DNA of 62,284 nucleotides from Clostridiales bacterium Firm_04 (lineage in GTDB: Bacteria; Bacillota; Clostridia; Oscillospirales; Ruminococcaceae): NCBI GenBank assembly GCA_001603005.1, contig LVAJ01000022.1, positions 1-62,284 on the forward strand, read 5' to 3'. Positions 25,249 through 35,193 of the stretch are shown piece after piece. Within the stretch, counting starts at the first letter, position 1; each line of letters begins with the position of its first letter. A model generated the notes under the pieces. It ran no database searches, was not told where the DNA came from, and saw only the letters and a list, made by a program, of their open reading frames with translations. Both the position numbers and the translations under genes were made by a program.

Positions 25249-26556
25249 TTATTCGTCCTCATCCTCAAGATTGTGATGCACATTTTCGATTGCTTCCGAA
25301 GCGATCGTAACGCTGTGCGGAACTGCCGCCGCAACTTCCGGCGTTGCATGATTGCGGAACACGAGCTTGAGGAAAATCGGGCAGAGGATCGAGCTGGTGA
25401 TGATGAGGAAGATCGTTGCGACCAGCGGATCAATGCCGCCGTTCTTCGCGATCAGCACGGAACCCGTTGCATAGACCGCAAGCGCGACCTCACCGCGGGC
25501 GATCATGCCGAAGCCCGCAGCCAGCGAATCCCGCTTCTTATAGCCGAAACATCGCGCGACCGCGCCGCAGCCGATGATCTTGCCAAGGATGCCAGCCGCA
25601 ACAAATGCGAGCACAAACAGCATGCTCGACCAGTGGAAGCCGCTGAAATCGGCGCTGATGCCGATATACGCGAAGAACATCGGCGTGAAGAACATGTAGC
25701 CGGACACGATGACCTTGCGGTCCACAAACTGGCTGTCGCCGAGTCCGGAGAGCATCAGTCCTGCCATATATGCACCGGTGATCGCCGCGATGCCGAAAAA
25801 TTCCTCTGCCGCATAGGCAAAGAAGAAGCATGCTGCAAACGCGAAAATGCTCGTTCTGCGGCGGTGCGGATAGATCCTGACCAGCAGCTTGAACGCGCGG
25901 CGCATGCCGTAGCCGATGACGACCGTGAACAGGAAGAATCCGGCGACGCGCAGCAGCGTCATCCAGATGCTGCCCTCGCCGCCGAGACCGGTGATGATGC
26001 TGAGCGCGATGATGCCGATGACGTCGTCAATGATCGCGGCGCTCAGGACGGTCGTGCCGATCTTGGTTTTCAGCTTGCCCAGCTCGCGCAGTGTCTCGAC
26101 TGTGATGCCGACGCTCGTTGCGGAGAGAATGCAGCCAATGAACAGCGCATTCATGAGCTTTTCATGATTGTGGATCGCCGAAAGCCCGCCCATGAACAGC
26201 AGCGCACAGACCGTTCCGAGCAAGATCGGCACAATGACGCCGGCAAGCGCAATACAGGTCGCTGCCACGCCGCTTCGTTTCATCTCACGGAAATCGGTCT
26301 CCAAGCCGCTCGAAAACAGGATAAACACGACGCCGATCTGTGAAAAGCTTTTCAGGACGTCCATTTCGATCTCGGTCGGGTGGATCAGTCCCGCAAAGCC
26401 TGTACCGGAAAACAGCGCCGGGCCGATCAGCAGACCGGCAAGGATCATGCCGACAACCTGCGGCAAACCGATCTTTCTGGTCAGCATGCCGATGAATTTC
26501 GTCGCAAACAGAATGATACCGCAATCCAGCAGAATGTGCATCACATTAAATTCCAT
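25249..26556 (-). CDS. Cation:proton antiporter, CPA2 type
   Basis: A 435-residue membrane protein with 12-13 hydrophobic segments. The transport core carries SATSVGITVETLRELG, then AAIIDDVIGIIALS with two adjacent Asp, the pattern of electrogenic CPA2 antiporters. GLPQVVGMILAGLLIGP at the N-terminus and FGMIARGEVALAVYATG near the C-terminus are also typical. The tail is short and acidic (HHNLEDEDE); there is no TrkA-N domain. ATG at 26556 follows GGAGTGACG. It is the first gene of the antiporter/65aa/maf/MBL operon. Confidence 0.9.
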   Translation of the reverse strand: MEFNVMHILLDCGIILFATKFIGMLTRKIGLPQVVGMILAGLLIGPALFSGTGFAGLIHPTEIEMDVLKSFSQIGVVFILFSSGLETDFREMKRSGVAATCIALAGVIVPILLGTVCALLFMGGLSAIHNHEKLMNALFIGCILSATSVGITVETLRELGKLKTKIGTTVLSAAIIDDVIGIIALSIITGLGGEGSIWMTLLRVAGFFLFTVVIGYGMRRAFKLLVRIYPHRRRTSIFAFAACFFFAYAAEEFFGIAAITGAYMAGLMLSGLGDSQFVDRKVIVSGYMFFTPMFFAYIGISADFSGFHWSSMLFVLAFVAAGILGKIIGCGAVARCFGYKKRDSLAAGFGMIARGEVALAVYATGSVLIAKNGGIDPLVATIFLIITSSILCPIFLKLVFRNHATPEVAAAVPHSVTIASEAIENVHHNLEDEDE

Positions 26557-26582
26557 TTTTCGTCACTCCTGTATAACACGCG

Positions 26583-26612
26583 GAAAGCAGGACAGCGCGT
26601 GTCCTGCTTTCA
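26583..26612. terminator. Terminator between glyA and the antiporter operon
   Basis: GAAAGCAGGAC pairs with GTCCTGCTTTC; it follows the glyA stop in the leftward direction. Confidence 0.75.
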
Positions 26613-26632
26613 CAAATCTTGTCGGATCAGAA

Positions 26633-27886
26633 TTACTGATAGAGCGGGTACTTTGCGCAGAGTGCGCTGACGCCCTCGCGGATCTCGTCCGCCTTAGTCT
26701 CGAACTGCGTTGCAGTGAGGTACATGAACTCCGCAATTTTCTCCATATCCTCGGTCACGAGACCGCGGGTGGTGACTGCCGGCGTACCGACGCGGATGCC
26801 GCTGGTGACCATCGGCTTCTCCGGATCGTTCGGGATCGCGTTCTTGTTGACGGTGATATAGACCTCATCGAGACGGTGCTCCATCTCCTTGCCGGTGATG
26901 TGAACCGGACGCAGGTCAACGAGCATCAGGTGGTTATCGGTGCCGCCGGACACGAGGTCGAAGCCGCGGTCGAGCAGTCCCTTTGCGAGTGCCTGTGCAT
27001 TGTCCACGATCTGCTGTGCATAAGCCTTGAACTCGGGCTTGAGTGCCTCGCCGAAGCAGACAGCCTTGCCGGCGATGACATGCATGAGCGGGCCGCCCTG
27101 AATGCCCGGGAAGATCGCCTTGTTGATCTTCTTTGCGATCTCCTCATCGTTGGTGAGGATCAGACCGCCGCGCGGGCCGCGGAGTGTCTTATGTGTCGTA
27201 GTGGTGACGACATCGGCATAGCCGACCGGAGACTGATGCAGACCTGCTGCGACCAGACCGGCAATATGTGCCATATCGACCATGAGCATTGCGCCGTTTG
27301 CATGTGCGATCTCTGCCAGACGCGCAAAGTCGATTGCACGCGGATAAGCGGATGCACCTGCAACGATCAGCTTCGGATGATGCTCTTTCGTCAGCTTCTC
27401 GACGACATCATAATCGAGTCTGCCGTCATCGCCGACGCCGTAGGAGAGGAAGTTGAAGTACTTACCGGAAAGATTGACCGGAGAACCGTGCGTCAGGTGG
27501 CCGCCGTGTGCAAGGCTCATACCGAGCACGGTGTCGCCCGGCTGAAGCAGTGCGAAATAGACAGCGGTGTTTGCCTGTGCACCGGAGTGCGCCTGCACAT
27601 TTGCATAGCCTGCGCCGAACAGCTTCTTTGCGCGCTCGATCGCGATCTCCTCAACGATATCGACCGCCTCACATCCGCCGTAGTAGCGCTTGCCCGGATA
27701 GCCCTCCGCATACTTGTTGGTGAGCACAGAGCCCATTGCTGCCATCACAGCCGGCGAAACGATGTTCTCGCTGGCGATCAGCTCCAGATTTCTTCTCTGA
27801 CGTGCAAGCTCCTGCTGCATCGCATTGCCGACATCGGGATCACAGGATGCGACATAGCCGATCGTATCAATCAGGTCCTTAAACAT
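26633..27886 (-). CDS. glyA: Serine hydroxymethyltransferase
   Basis: A 417-residue PLP enzyme that converts serine and THF to glycine and methylene-[34 protein letters not shown] and [14 protein letters not shown] are family signatures. [16 protein letters not shown] carries the PLP lysine. ATG at 27886 follows AAAGGAA. It is monocistronic, bounded by terminators, and no riboswitch is visible in the short leader. Confidence 0.96.
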   Translation of the reverse strand: MFKDLIDTIGYVASCDPDVGNAMQQELARQRRNLELIASENIVSPAVMAAMGSVLTNKYAEGYPGKRYYGGCEAVDIVEEIAIERAKKLFGAGYANVQAHSGAQANTAVYFALLQPGDTVLGMSLAHGGHLTHGSPVNLSGKYFNFLSYGVGDDGRLDYDVVEKLTKEHHPKLIVAGASAYPRAIDFARLAEIAHANGAMLMVDMAHIAGLVAAGLHQSPVGYADVVTTTTHKTLRGPRGGLILTNDEEIAKKINKAIFPGIQGGPLMHVIAGKAVCFGEALKPEFKAYAQQIVDNAQALAKGLLDRGFDLVSGGTDNHLMLVDLRPVHITGKEMEHRLDEVYITVNKNAIPNDPEKPMVTSGIRVGTPAVTTRGLVTEDMEKIAEFMYLTATQFETKADEIREGVSALCAKYPLYQ

Positions 27887-28004
27887 AATTCTCTTATTCC
27901 TTTCCGGTTTATTATCCCGCGGAAGCGGGCACATACATATATTATAGCACATTTCCCCGCAAGATGCAATAGCATTTGCAAGATTTCGCGGTTTTCACAG
28001 AAAA

Positions 28005-28035
28005 ATCCGCACTGCCCAAACAGAGCAGTGCGGAT
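28005..28035. terminator. Terminator after the cohesin-dockerin gene
   Basis: ATCCGCACTGC pairs with GCAGTGCGGAT over a 9-base loop; the leftward strand continues into a TTTTCTG run. Confidence 0.8.
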
Positions 28036-28066
28036 CGTCAATTCTTACAGTGCAGACATCAATGTC

Positions 28067-28888
28067 TTATTTTGCAAGATCAGAAGCGTCGATCAAACGA
28101 GCGATGAACTGCAGGATCTTACCGGCATCATCACTGTCCACGTTGCCGTCATGCGTAACGTCAGCGTTTGCGACACCAGCGTCTGTGATCTTTGCATCCT
28201 TATCGGAGTTTGCAAAGCGGCAGACCAGAACAGCGTCAGAAACGTCAACCTTGCCGGAGCAGTCAGCGTCGCCCCAGACGATATCCTTATCGTTAATCGT
28301 GGTGGACTCAGACTCAGTGGTCTTGGAGCCGATCTTCACTTCGCCGTCGGTGAAGGAAGCGGTATAATCCTTTGTTGTGTCGCCGACTGCGGAGAACACA
28401 ACACCAGCCTTTGCAGACGAGCCCGGATATGCAGCACGATCAACAGCGCCGCCCTTCAGCGTTGCAGTACCGTCAGCCTTTGCCTTACCGGAAAGCTTCA
28501 GGAATGTGCCCTTGTTCTTAACCCAGTACTGGGAATCGGTCAGACCGGTTGCCCAAACGACAACGATCTGCTTGCCGGTGTCATACCAGCTGAACAGGGT
28601 ATCGCCGAGGTCGCCTTCCTGGGACTTTGCACCGGTATCACCGGCAGTGCCCAGCTCGACCTTGCTGATCTCGATCAGAGAGTTATCATAATTGATCGCG
28701 AAGTCAATGGAGCTCAGACCGCCGGACGGCAGAGCCTCCAGATCCACAGAGACCTCAAAGTTCTCGCCGACCTGTGCCTCGTCCTTACCAATGGTGACCT
28801 GAACATCATCAGCCGCGAAAGCAGTCAGACTCAGGCTGGAAGCAGCCATTGCCATAGCCATCAGGCCAGAAACAATCTTCTTTTTCAT
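28067..28888 (-). CDS. Cellulosome adaptor scaffoldin: one cohesin plus one dockerin
   Basis: A 273-residue secreted protein with signal peptide MKKKIVSGLMAMAMAASS ending SLTAFAA. A single cohesin follows (about residues 26-160: VTIGKDEAQVGENFEVSVDL, SSIDFAINYDNSLIEI). A Thr/Ser/Glu linker leads to a C-terminal dockerin (about 200-265) with loops GDADCSGKVDVSD and ADVTHDGNVDSDD. The one-cohesin/one-dockerin plan and length are those of ScaC-type adaptor scaffoldins of Ruminococcus, which swap the specificity of docking sites on a larger scaffold. ATG at 28888 is used because GGAGGAGT lies 6 bases before it. It is monocistronic with its own promoter and terminator. Confidence 0.92.
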   Translation of the reverse strand: MKKKIVSGLMAMAMAASSLSLTAFAADDVQVTIGKDEAQVGENFEVSVDLEALPSGGLSSIDFAINYDNSLIEISKVELGTAGDTGAKSQEGDLGDTLFSWYDTGKQIVVVWATGLTDSQYWVKNKGTFLKLSGKAKADGTATLKGGAVDRAAYPGSSAKAGVVFSAVGDTTKDYTASFTDGEVKIGSKTTESESTTINDKDIVWGDADCSGKVDVSDAVLVCRFANSDKDAKITDAGVANADVTHDGNVDSDDAGKILQFIARLIDASDLAK

Positions 28889-28995
28889 GTTCATACTCCT
28901 CCAAATTTTATGTTGGTGTTTTGCAGCCTGCAAATGCATGCTGCTCGTGAGGCGGATGTCCCCTTCTTCATCCACGTTCACATGATACCATTTAT

Positions 28996-29024
28996 ATCTT
29001 AACTGAAACTGAAAGAAAAAGCAA
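28996..29024 (-). promoter_or_regulatory. Promoter of the adaptor scaffoldin gene
   Basis: Reading leftward, TTGCTT (29024-29019) and TAAGAT (29001-28996) have a 17-base spacer. The leader of about 100 bases shows no obvious conserved element. Confidence 0.55.
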
Positions 29025-29174
29025 TGACTTTTTGTATCTTCTTTATGACATTTCGCACATTCCTTTCCATGGAATAGAATAATATTGCTCGCAGCCCTAT
29101 CATTCATGGAATATATTGCGCTTTATGCTGTCGGATTCGGATAAAATCACTGTCATTTTTCGTAAAAAACAGCA

Positions 29175-29206
29175 CACCTGCCGAAGCATTTCTGTTCCGG
29201 CAGGTG
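29175..29206 (-). terminator. Terminator of the rpsB-tsf operon
   Basis: CACCTGCCG pairs with CGGCAGGTG, followed on the leftward strand by GCTGTTTTTT. Confidence 0.85.
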
Positions 29207-29218
29207 CGAAAAACTTAC

Positions 29219-30142
29219 TTATTTGAGCATGCTTGCGATCTCGCCTGCGAAATCGTCCACACGCTTCTCAATGCCCTCGCCGCAGATGAAGCGGACGAAG
29301 CTGTTGATCTTGATCGGTGCGCCTGCCTTTTTGCCGCATGCCGCAACATACTGCTCAATGGACTCGCCCTCGCCCTTCACGAACTCCTGTGCGAGCAGGC
29401 AGTTGTCCTTGTAGTACACGCCGAGCTTGCCCTCTGCGATCTTTGCAAGAACCTGCTCCGGCTTGTTTGCCATCTTGGGATCGTCAGCCATCTGTGCCAT
29501 AACGATCTGCTTTTCCTGCTCGATGACGTCTGCCGGAACCTCCTCCTTGGTGAGGTAGGTCGCCTTCATCGCGTCAGCCTGAAGTGCGACGTCGTTGAGG
29601 CACTCGAGCACGTCAGCCGTTGCGCCTGCATCGCAGGAAGCAGCGACGAGCACGCCTTCCTTCTTATTGAAGTGGACATACTCCTTGACGATGCCCTCGA
29701 GGCGTGCAAAGCGGCGGATCTGAAGGTTCTCACGGAACTTGAGGAAGATCTCCTGAAGTGCCTCCTCAACGGTCATATCCTTGCCGGAGAACTTGGTTGC
29801 CTTCAGTGCATCGAGGTCAGCCGGATTTGCTTCGAGAACGGTCTGTGCCAGACCTTCGCAGAAGCCGACAAACTCCTCGTTCTGTGCAACGAAGTCTGTC
29901 TCGGAGTTGACTTCGACGATCGCGCCTGCGGTGTGATCCGCATTGGTGATTGCGATGACAGCGCCTTCCGCAGCAACGCGGTCAGCCTTCTTCGCCTGAT
30001 TTGCAAGGCCCTTTTCACGGAGAATGACGATTGCCTTCTCAACATCGCCGTCTGCTTCGGTCAGAGCCTTCTTGCAGTCCATCAGACCGACACCGGTGGA
30101 CTTGCGGAGATCATTGACGTCTTTTGCAGTAAAATTTGCCAT
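29219..30142 (-). CDS. tsf: Elongation factor Ts
   Basis: A 307-residue nucleotide-exchange factor for EF-Tu. The N-terminal UBA-like domain MANFTAKDVNDLRKSTGVG is followed by the signature LMDCKKALTEADGD and the coiled core (EVNSETDFVAQNEEF). It lies 21 bases after rpsB, the standard bacterial order. Confidence 0.97.
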   Translation of the reverse strand: MANFTAKDVNDLRKSTGVGLMDCKKALTEADGDVEKAIVILREKGLANQAKKADRVAAEGAVIAITNADHTAGAIVEVNSETDFVAQNEEFVGFCEGLAQTVLEANPADLDALKATKFSGKDMTVEEALQEIFLKFRENLQIRRFARLEGIVKEYVHFNKKEGVLVAASCDAGATADVLECLNDVALQADAMKATYLTKEEVPADVIEQEKQIVMAQMADDPKMANKPEQVLAKIAEGKLGVYYKDNCLLAQEFVKGEGESIEQYVAACGKKAGAPIKINSFVRFICGEGIEKRVDDFAGEIASMLK

Positions 30143-30163
30143 TTCAGTATTCCTCCCGTGAAA

Positions 30164-30910
30164 TTATTCAGCAGCAGATGCAGCTTCTTCTTCCGCAGCA
30201 GCAGCTTCCTCAGCAGCCTGTGCGTCAGCGCCCTGTCTGCCCTCGATGACAGCATTTGCAATGGTGCCTGCGATCAGCTTGACCGCACGGATCGCGTCAT
30301 CGTTGCCCGGGATGACATAGTCAACATCATCCGGATCGCAGTTGGTATCAACAATTGCAACGATCGGGATGCAGAGCTTCTTTGCTTCTGCAACAGCGAT
30401 CTTCTCCTTGCGCGGATCGACGATGAAGAGTGCGCCCGGCAGCTCCTTCATGCCCTTGATACCGCCGAGGAACTTTTCGAGCTTCTCGATCTCGAGCGTC
30501 AGCTTTGCAACTTCCTTCTTCGGCAGCAGAGCGAAGGTGCCGTCTGCTTCCATTGCATGGAGCTGCTCCAGACGCTTGATGCGCTGCTGGATGGTCTTGT
30601 AGTTGGTCATCATACCGCCGAGCCAGCGGGCATTGACGTAGTAGGAACCGGAACGCTGTGCCTCGTCGCGGATCGAATCAGCAGCCTGCTTCTTCGTACC
30701 GACGAACAGCACGGACTTGCCCTCTGCGGAGAGCTCACGGACAAAGTTGTAAGCTTCTTCGAGCTTGCGAACGGTCTTCTGCAGGTCAATGATGTAGATG
30801 CCGTTGCGCTCCGTGAAGATGTACGGAGCCATTTTCGGGTTCCAGCGTCTGGTCTGATGACCGAAGTGTACGCCGGCTTCGAGGAGCTGTTTCATAGATA
30901 CAACGCCCAT
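30164..30910 (-). CDS. rpsB: 30S ribosomal protein S2
   Basis: A 248-residue protein with the S2 signatures [32 protein letters not shown] and [16 protein letters not shown] at 30910 follows AGGAGG by 9 bases. The C-terminus is a long Ala/Glu tail ([16 protein letters not shown]), somewhat longer than usual. First gene of the rpsB-tsf operon. Confidence 0.97.
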   Translation of the reverse strand: MGVVSMKQLLEAGVHFGHQTRRWNPKMAPYIFTERNGIYIIDLQKTVRKLEEAYNFVRELSAEGKSVLFVGTKKQAADSIRDEAQRSGSYYVNARWLGGMMTNYKTIQQRIKRLEQLHAMEADGTFALLPKKEVAKLTLEIEKLEKFLGGIKGMKELPGALFIVDPRKEKIAVAEAKKLCIPIVAIVDTNCDPDDVDYVIPGNDDAIRAVKLIAGTIANAVIEGRQGADAQAAEEAAAAEEEAASAAE

Positions 30911-31042
30911 TTTGGATATCCTCCTGTAATAAAAAAGATTTGGTTTGTGACCTCCGGTCTGCACAAGGAGTCACCGCGACCGAAGCAAAACATTCGCTTC
31001 CGCAACCGTGCGGCTGTGCATAACCGTGTGAAGTGCCTTAAT
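30911..31042 (-). other. Structured 5' leader of rpsB-tsf
   Basis: The roughly 120-base leader can fold into a long closed domain: GCACA pairs with TTGTGC, CCGC with GCGG, and an inner hairpin GAAGC/GCTTC has a GAATGTTTT loop. A small GACC/GGTC hairpin follows. Ribosomal protein operons often have autoregulatory leaders, so binding by S2 is plausible. I cannot match it to a named family. Confidence 0.4.
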
Positions 31043-31071
31043 ATTATACCATATTATTCCCGATTTGACAA
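31043..31071 (-). promoter_or_regulatory. rpsB-tsf promoter
   Basis: Reading leftward, TTGTCA (31071-31066), a 17-base spacer, and TATAAT (31048-31043). The -35 box directly abuts the terminator of the upstream ABC operon. Confidence 0.8.
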
Positions 31072-31072
31072 G

Positions 31073-31112
31073 AAATCCGCCGGCGATTCACGAAAGAATT
31101 TCCGGCGGATTT
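31073..31112 (-). terminator. Terminator of the ABC exporter operon
   Basis: AAATCCGCCGG pairs with CCGGCGGATTT over an 18-base loop; the following T-run runs into the rpsB promoter. Confidence 0.75.
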
Positions 31113-31145
31113 TGTTCCATTTTTTGTTGATTTTCACGGAATGCT

Positions 31146-32552
31146 TTACGATTGCGCGCCTGCATCCGGATGCTCCGGCTTTTTCTTTCCGCGCAGCATC
31201 CCGATCAGCTGCCTGAATTTCAGAGGCTCGCCGCGGTAGAGCACCAGCATCTTATAGACCGCCGCCGCAAACCACACCAGCAGCACGACCGCTGCCGCCA
31301 GACAGAGCAGTGCCAGCAGCGCCTCCGGTACGGTCAGCTTGCCGAAGATCAGATCCGAGGGCAGCACCAGCAGCGCTGTAAATGGGAAGAAGCGCAGCCA
31401 TTTCGCATCGGAGATCAGTCCGAACGAGCCGCTGACCTCGTCCACATTCGGACGGATGCACAGCAGCAGGCTCGCAACGATCACCAGCGTGAACACGACG
31501 ATCGTCTTGTTGAGATCCTCCTGCTTGGACGCCATTGCGCCGGAGACCGTTGCAACTGCGAGATACAGCAGGAAGCCGAGCCCCATGACGATCAGCGTCG
31601 CGAAAATGCCCGCGACCGAAAATTCGATCGTCTGGTGCGTCATGCTTTCCATCATCAGGACGGTCTCATTGCTCGTATCCGGCACCATGCGGATCGCGAA
31701 CACCGCGCCGCCGATCATGCCGCCGATCGCAGAGAACGCCCAGACTGCGATCTGGATCAGTGCCGCACACGCCGTCGCGAGCAGCTTGCCGCTCATCAGT
31801 GCGACCGGATGCACCGCCGTCAGGATCGTTTCCATGAGCTTCGAGGTCTTTTCCAGCATGACGCTGTTCGCCATGCTCTGACCGTACAGCACGACCATCA
31901 TATAGACCATCATGACCATCATGAACGGGATAATCGCGGTGAAAAGCTGCATGAGCAGGTCGTCCTTTTCATCGGGTTCCTCGTGCTCCGCGCTGATTGA
32001 AGCGGTTTCCGTCAGCACCGGCATGGAAAGCTGTGCGGCTTCCTCTGCGGTGAGGTTCGCCTTCTGCATCAGCAGCGGCTTGAAATTGTCCGCGACAAAA
32101 TCGCCGAAGCTGCTCGCCTTGCTGCGGGATACTGCCGTATCATCCGTCAGATAGACCGTCAGCGCATAGCTTTCTGCGGGCTTTGTCACGCGCAGGATCA
32201 CGGCATTGGCATTGCCTTCCGCCTGCGAAGCTGCATCGTCCATAGATGTGCATGCGATGTATTCCACATCCGGATAGTCTTCCGTTTCTTTCAGCATGGC
32301 ATAATCCGCCGTGCCCGCAGTCTCGTCCGCGACATAGACCGTGCGGACTGTCGCGGCATCATCCTTTTTCTCGCTCTTGGCTGACGCCTTCGAGATGCCG
32401 AACAGCATCAGCGGAATGCCGATGAGCATCAGCGCCGCAAAAATGATCGTGGAGATCAGCCAGCCCTTTGAGCAGAGCATCTGTTTCAGGCTGAACACAA
32501 ACACCTTGCCTGTCCCGGCATAGGGATTTGCTTTCATGGTATTATTCGGCAT
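31146..32552 (-). CDS. ABC-2 type exporter permease (second)
   Basis: A 468-residue membrane protein of the NatB/YhaP type. It has an N-terminal membrane helix (about residues 30-53), a large extracytoplasmic domain (about 60-220), and a block of five to six helices from about residue 225 containing LEKTSKLMETILTAVHPVAL. ATG at 32552 follows AAAGGAGG by 6 bases and overlaps the preceding permease by 11 bases. It probably forms a heterodimer with that permease. The exported substrate (sodium, drug or peptide) cannot be read from the sequence. Confidence 0.85.
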   Translation of the reverse strand: MPNNTMKANPYAGTGKVFVFSLKQMLCSKGWLISTIIFAALMLIGIPLMLFGISKASAKSEKKDDAATVRTVYVADETAGTADYAMLKETEDYPDVEYIACTSMDDAASQAEGNANAVILRVTKPAESYALTVYLTDDTAVSRSKASSFGDFVADNFKPLLMQKANLTAEEAAQLSMPVLTETASISAEHEEPDEKDDLLMQLFTAIIPFMMVMMVYMMVVLYGQSMANSVMLEKTSKLMETILTAVHPVALMSGKLLATACAALIQIAVWAFSAIGGMIGGAVFAIRMVPDTSNETVLMMESMTHQTIEFSVAGIFATLIVMGLGFLLYLAVATVSGAMASKQEDLNKTIVVFTLVIVASLLLCIRPNVDEVSGSFGLISDAKWLRFFPFTALLVLPSDLIFGKLTVPEALLALLCLAAAVVLLVWFAAAVYKMLVLYRGEPLKFRQLIGMLRGKKKPEHPDAGAQS

Positions 32553-33906
32553 GCGGCGCCTCCTTTCCGGCAGCAGCCTTTTCTGCCGCTTTGTTCTCTT
32601 TCAGCATCCGGATGATCTGCGCAGGCTTCGGCACGCCGCCGCGGTACAGCAGCATCATCTTATAGACTCTGCCTGCCGTGCGCATCAGGAACAGCGCCGT
32701 CAATGCCTGAATCACGAGTGCCAGCAGCAGGAGCGGCAGACCGATCTTGCCGCAGGTGTAATTCGGCAGCGCCGTGAATACCGATGTGACCGGAAACAGC
32801 GAGCAGAAAATATTGACCGCATCGCTCTCGAACATCGGTGCAAATGCGCCCGCCAGATAGCCGGTCAGCAGGAAGGTCATGCTCACCAGACTCGCCTGCT
32901 GGGTATCCTCGGTCTTCGAGCAGCAGGAGCCCGAAATGCCGCTCAGTCCTGCGCACATCGCAAAGGCGATCAGAATGCAGACAACAAACAGCAGGATCGT
33001 CGGCAGCGTGAAATGCAGATCCGCAAAACTGAAATGAAGAATATTCTCGACCGTCGGCGCAGCAAATCCGAATCCGCCAAACGGTTTGATCAGCTGGAAT
33101 GAGACAAAGAATCCGAGCCCGACGACTGCCAGTCCCGAAAAGACAAACAGCATGACCGCAAGCAGCTTGCCTGTCAGCAGTGCGGTCGGCGAAACACTGA
33201 CCAGCAGCGACTCCACCAGCTTCGAGACCTTTTCCTCCATGCACTGCTGGAAGACATAGCCGATCGAGATGCCGCAGAGGATCATAATAAAGTAGCAGTA
33301 GAACATGTTCACGAACACATGCGTATCCGTATTCGATTCCTCGGCACCGGCGCGGTAATCCGCGATTCTTGCAACGCGCGAGGTCACGCCGCTGTTCACG
33401 ATCGCCTCCTGATCTTTCGTGATCGCAAGCGATGCCATGAGGGAATCGTGCAGTGCATTTTCCAGCAGATGATTCAGCGTCTCCGCATCGGCGCTCGTGA
33501 CATCGCCGTTTTCGCCGTAGACCGTGCGCAGCGTCAGCGACGGCATCAGCATGCCGTCCTTCATGGAGATGACCGCAGCCGCGGCATCCGCTTCCGCAAG
33601 CACCTTTTCGGAGAGCGTATCGTCGTCCTCATCGGTCTCCGTGATCTTCAGCGCCTGATAGCGCTCATCCGCAAGCACCGAATCCGTCACGATTGAAAAG
33701 GCACATTCATTGCGCAGATACAGCGTATGGATCTTTGTTTCCTCCACTTCGCTTTCGTGTCCGGACATCAGCAGCGCCAACGGCATGGATCCCGCCGCAA
33801 GCAGGAACAGGATCACCAGAAACGCCACAACAGACGGCGTTTTATAGTGCTGCTGCACCGTATAGCGAAAGACGGTCCCGACACCGTGCAGCTCAGGATT
33901 CTTCAT
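32542..33906 (-). CDS. ABC-2 type exporter permease (first)
   Basis: A 454-residue protein with the same plan as the next gene: one N-terminal helix (about 24-42), an extracytoplasmic domain, then helices from about residue 205 with CMEEKVSKLVESLLVSVSPT, matching the EKTSK...ETIL motif of the partner. ATG at 33906 lies inside the end of the ATPase gene (14-base overlap), giving tight coupling. The two permeases are distant paralogues. Confidence 0.85.
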   Translation of the reverse strand: MKNPELHGVGTVFRYTVQQHYKTPSVVAFLVILFLLAAGSMPLALLMSGHESEVEETKIHTLYLRNECAFSIVTDSVLADERYQALKITETDEDDDTLSEKVLAEADAAAAVISMKDGMLMPSLTLRTVYGENGDVTSADAETLNHLLENALHDSLMASLAITKDQEAIVNSGVTSRVARIADYRAGAEESNTDTHVFVNMFYCYFIMILCGISIGYVFQQCMEEKVSKLVESLLVSVSPTALLTGKLLAVMLFVFSGLAVVGLGFFVSFQLIKPFGGFGFAAPTVENILHFSFADLHFTLPTILLFVVCILIAFAMCAGLSGISGSCCSKTEDTQQASLVSMTFLLTGYLAGAFAPMFESDAVNIFCSLFPVTSVFTALPNYTCGKIGLPLLLLALVIQALTALFLMRTAGRVYKMMLLYRGGVPKPAQIIRMLKENKAAEKAAAGKEAPHAE

Positions 33907-34831
33907 GCGTCTCGCCCACCTTTTCCACAAAAATCTCATGCAGGCTCGGCTCGCGCAGCTCAAACGCGATCAGCGGGATCTCGCGGGAGACCAGCGTTTT
34001 CAGCAGCGCATTCGCCTGCGCCTCGCCGGTCACGCGGCACTGATACGAGAATCCGACGCTCGAAAGGATCGTGATGCCCGCCGCTTCGATCTCATCCCGA
34101 AGCTCCTGCTCCGCCTTGATGAACAGATTGATCCGTCCGTAGCTTTTCTTGATATCGGCAAGATTGCCCTGCAGAACCGTCTTGCTGCGGCTCAGGATCG
34201 TCAGGTCGGTGCAGAACTCCTCGATCGTTGCCATCTGGTGGCTCGACATGATGAGGTATTTGCCCTTTTCGATCTCCTCGTGAATGATGCCCTTGAACAG
34301 ATCGGTGTTCACCGGATCCAGACCGGAAAGCGGTTCATCGAGGATCAGCAGCTCCGGATCGCTCAGCAGCGACAGCATCAGCTGGATCTTCTGCTGATTG
34401 CCTTTCGAGAGCTGATCTGCCTTTTTCGGCTTGACCGGCTTCTTGCCTTCCTGCTTCGGATACAGATATTCCACCGCATCCAGCCGCTCCGCCCAGTAAC
34501 GGATGCGCTTTTTCGCCTCATCACGGGAAACGCCGCGCAGCGCTGCAAAATACATCAGCTGATCCATCAGCGTGTTTTTCGGATAGAGTCCGCGCTCCTC
34601 TGCAAGATAGCCCACATTGCAGGTGCGGAGCGTCAGCGGACCGCCGTTCCATTCCACGGTGCCGCCGTCCTTTGCAAGCATATTCAGGATCATGCGGATC
34701 GAGGTCGTCTTGCCCGCACCGTTCGTGCCGAGCAGCGCATAAACGCCCGGCTGATCCATTTTGAAGCTGAGATGATCGACAACGACCTTCTCTCCGTACT
34801 TTTTATACAGTTCCGTAACGGAAAATCCCAT
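33893..34831 (-). CDS. ABC exporter ATP-binding protein
   Basis: A 312-residue ATPase. Walker A is LLGTNGAGKTTSIRM, the signature motif is a variant DQLSKGNQQKIQL, Walker B is LLILDEPLSGLDP, and the switch His is in IMSSHQMA. A C-terminal extension (about 230-312) ends LREPSLHEIFVEKVG, typical of NatA/YhaQ-type ATPases serving ABC-2 permeases. First gene of a three-gene overlapping operon. Confidence 0.93.
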   Translation of the reverse strand: MGFSVTELYKKYGEKVVVDHLSFKMDQPGVYALLGTNGAGKTTSIRMILNMLAKDGGTVEWNGGPLTLRTCNVGYLAEERGLYPKNTLMDQLMYFAALRGVSRDEAKKRIRYWAERLDAVEYLYPKQEGKKPVKPKKADQLSKGNQQKIQLMLSLLSDPELLILDEPLSGLDPVNTDLFKGIIHEEIEKGKYLIMSSHQMATIEEFCTDLTILSRSKTVLQGNLADIKKSYGRINLFIKAEQELRDEIEAAGITILSSVGFSYQCRVTGEAQANALLKTLVSREIPLIAFELREPSLHEIFVEKVGETHEES

Positions 34832-35063
34832 ATTTTGCCCTTCCTTTCTGACTGCGCGCCGCGCTCCGTTCAGACAGCGTTCCGGCGCACAAATGATAGT
34901 CTTATTCTATCACAATCCCGCCGAAAAGAAAAGCAATATACATCCGATTTATGCATTTCAGCAAGGAACATCATTTCCCGTCTCCGGATTTTAGAGATAA
35001 TCTACGATTTCGGCGGAACATGCGCGGAAATTTGTGCAAAAGCGGTAATTTTCTGTAAAATGC

Positions 35064-35092
35064 TTGACTGGAAAGCGGTTTTGTGGGATAAT
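35064..35092 (+). promoter_or_regulatory. Promoter of the COG2426 gene
   Basis: TTGACT (35064-35069), a 17-bp spacer, and GATAAT (35087-35092). Confidence 0.7.
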
Positions 35093-35193
35093 AGGGATAC
35101 TGCCGTTTTCTGCCCGTCCGGCACTGCGGCGGAAACCGATTTTGTATATTCCGCAGACCGGCACCGTCCGGCTGCATGGACCGGAGGAATCGT

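Noticed and set aside
26168..29002. A 944-codon rightward frame spanning the glyA and adaptor-scaffoldin region
   Set aside because: It crosses two well-supported leftward genes, their terminators and promoters, and shows no domain.
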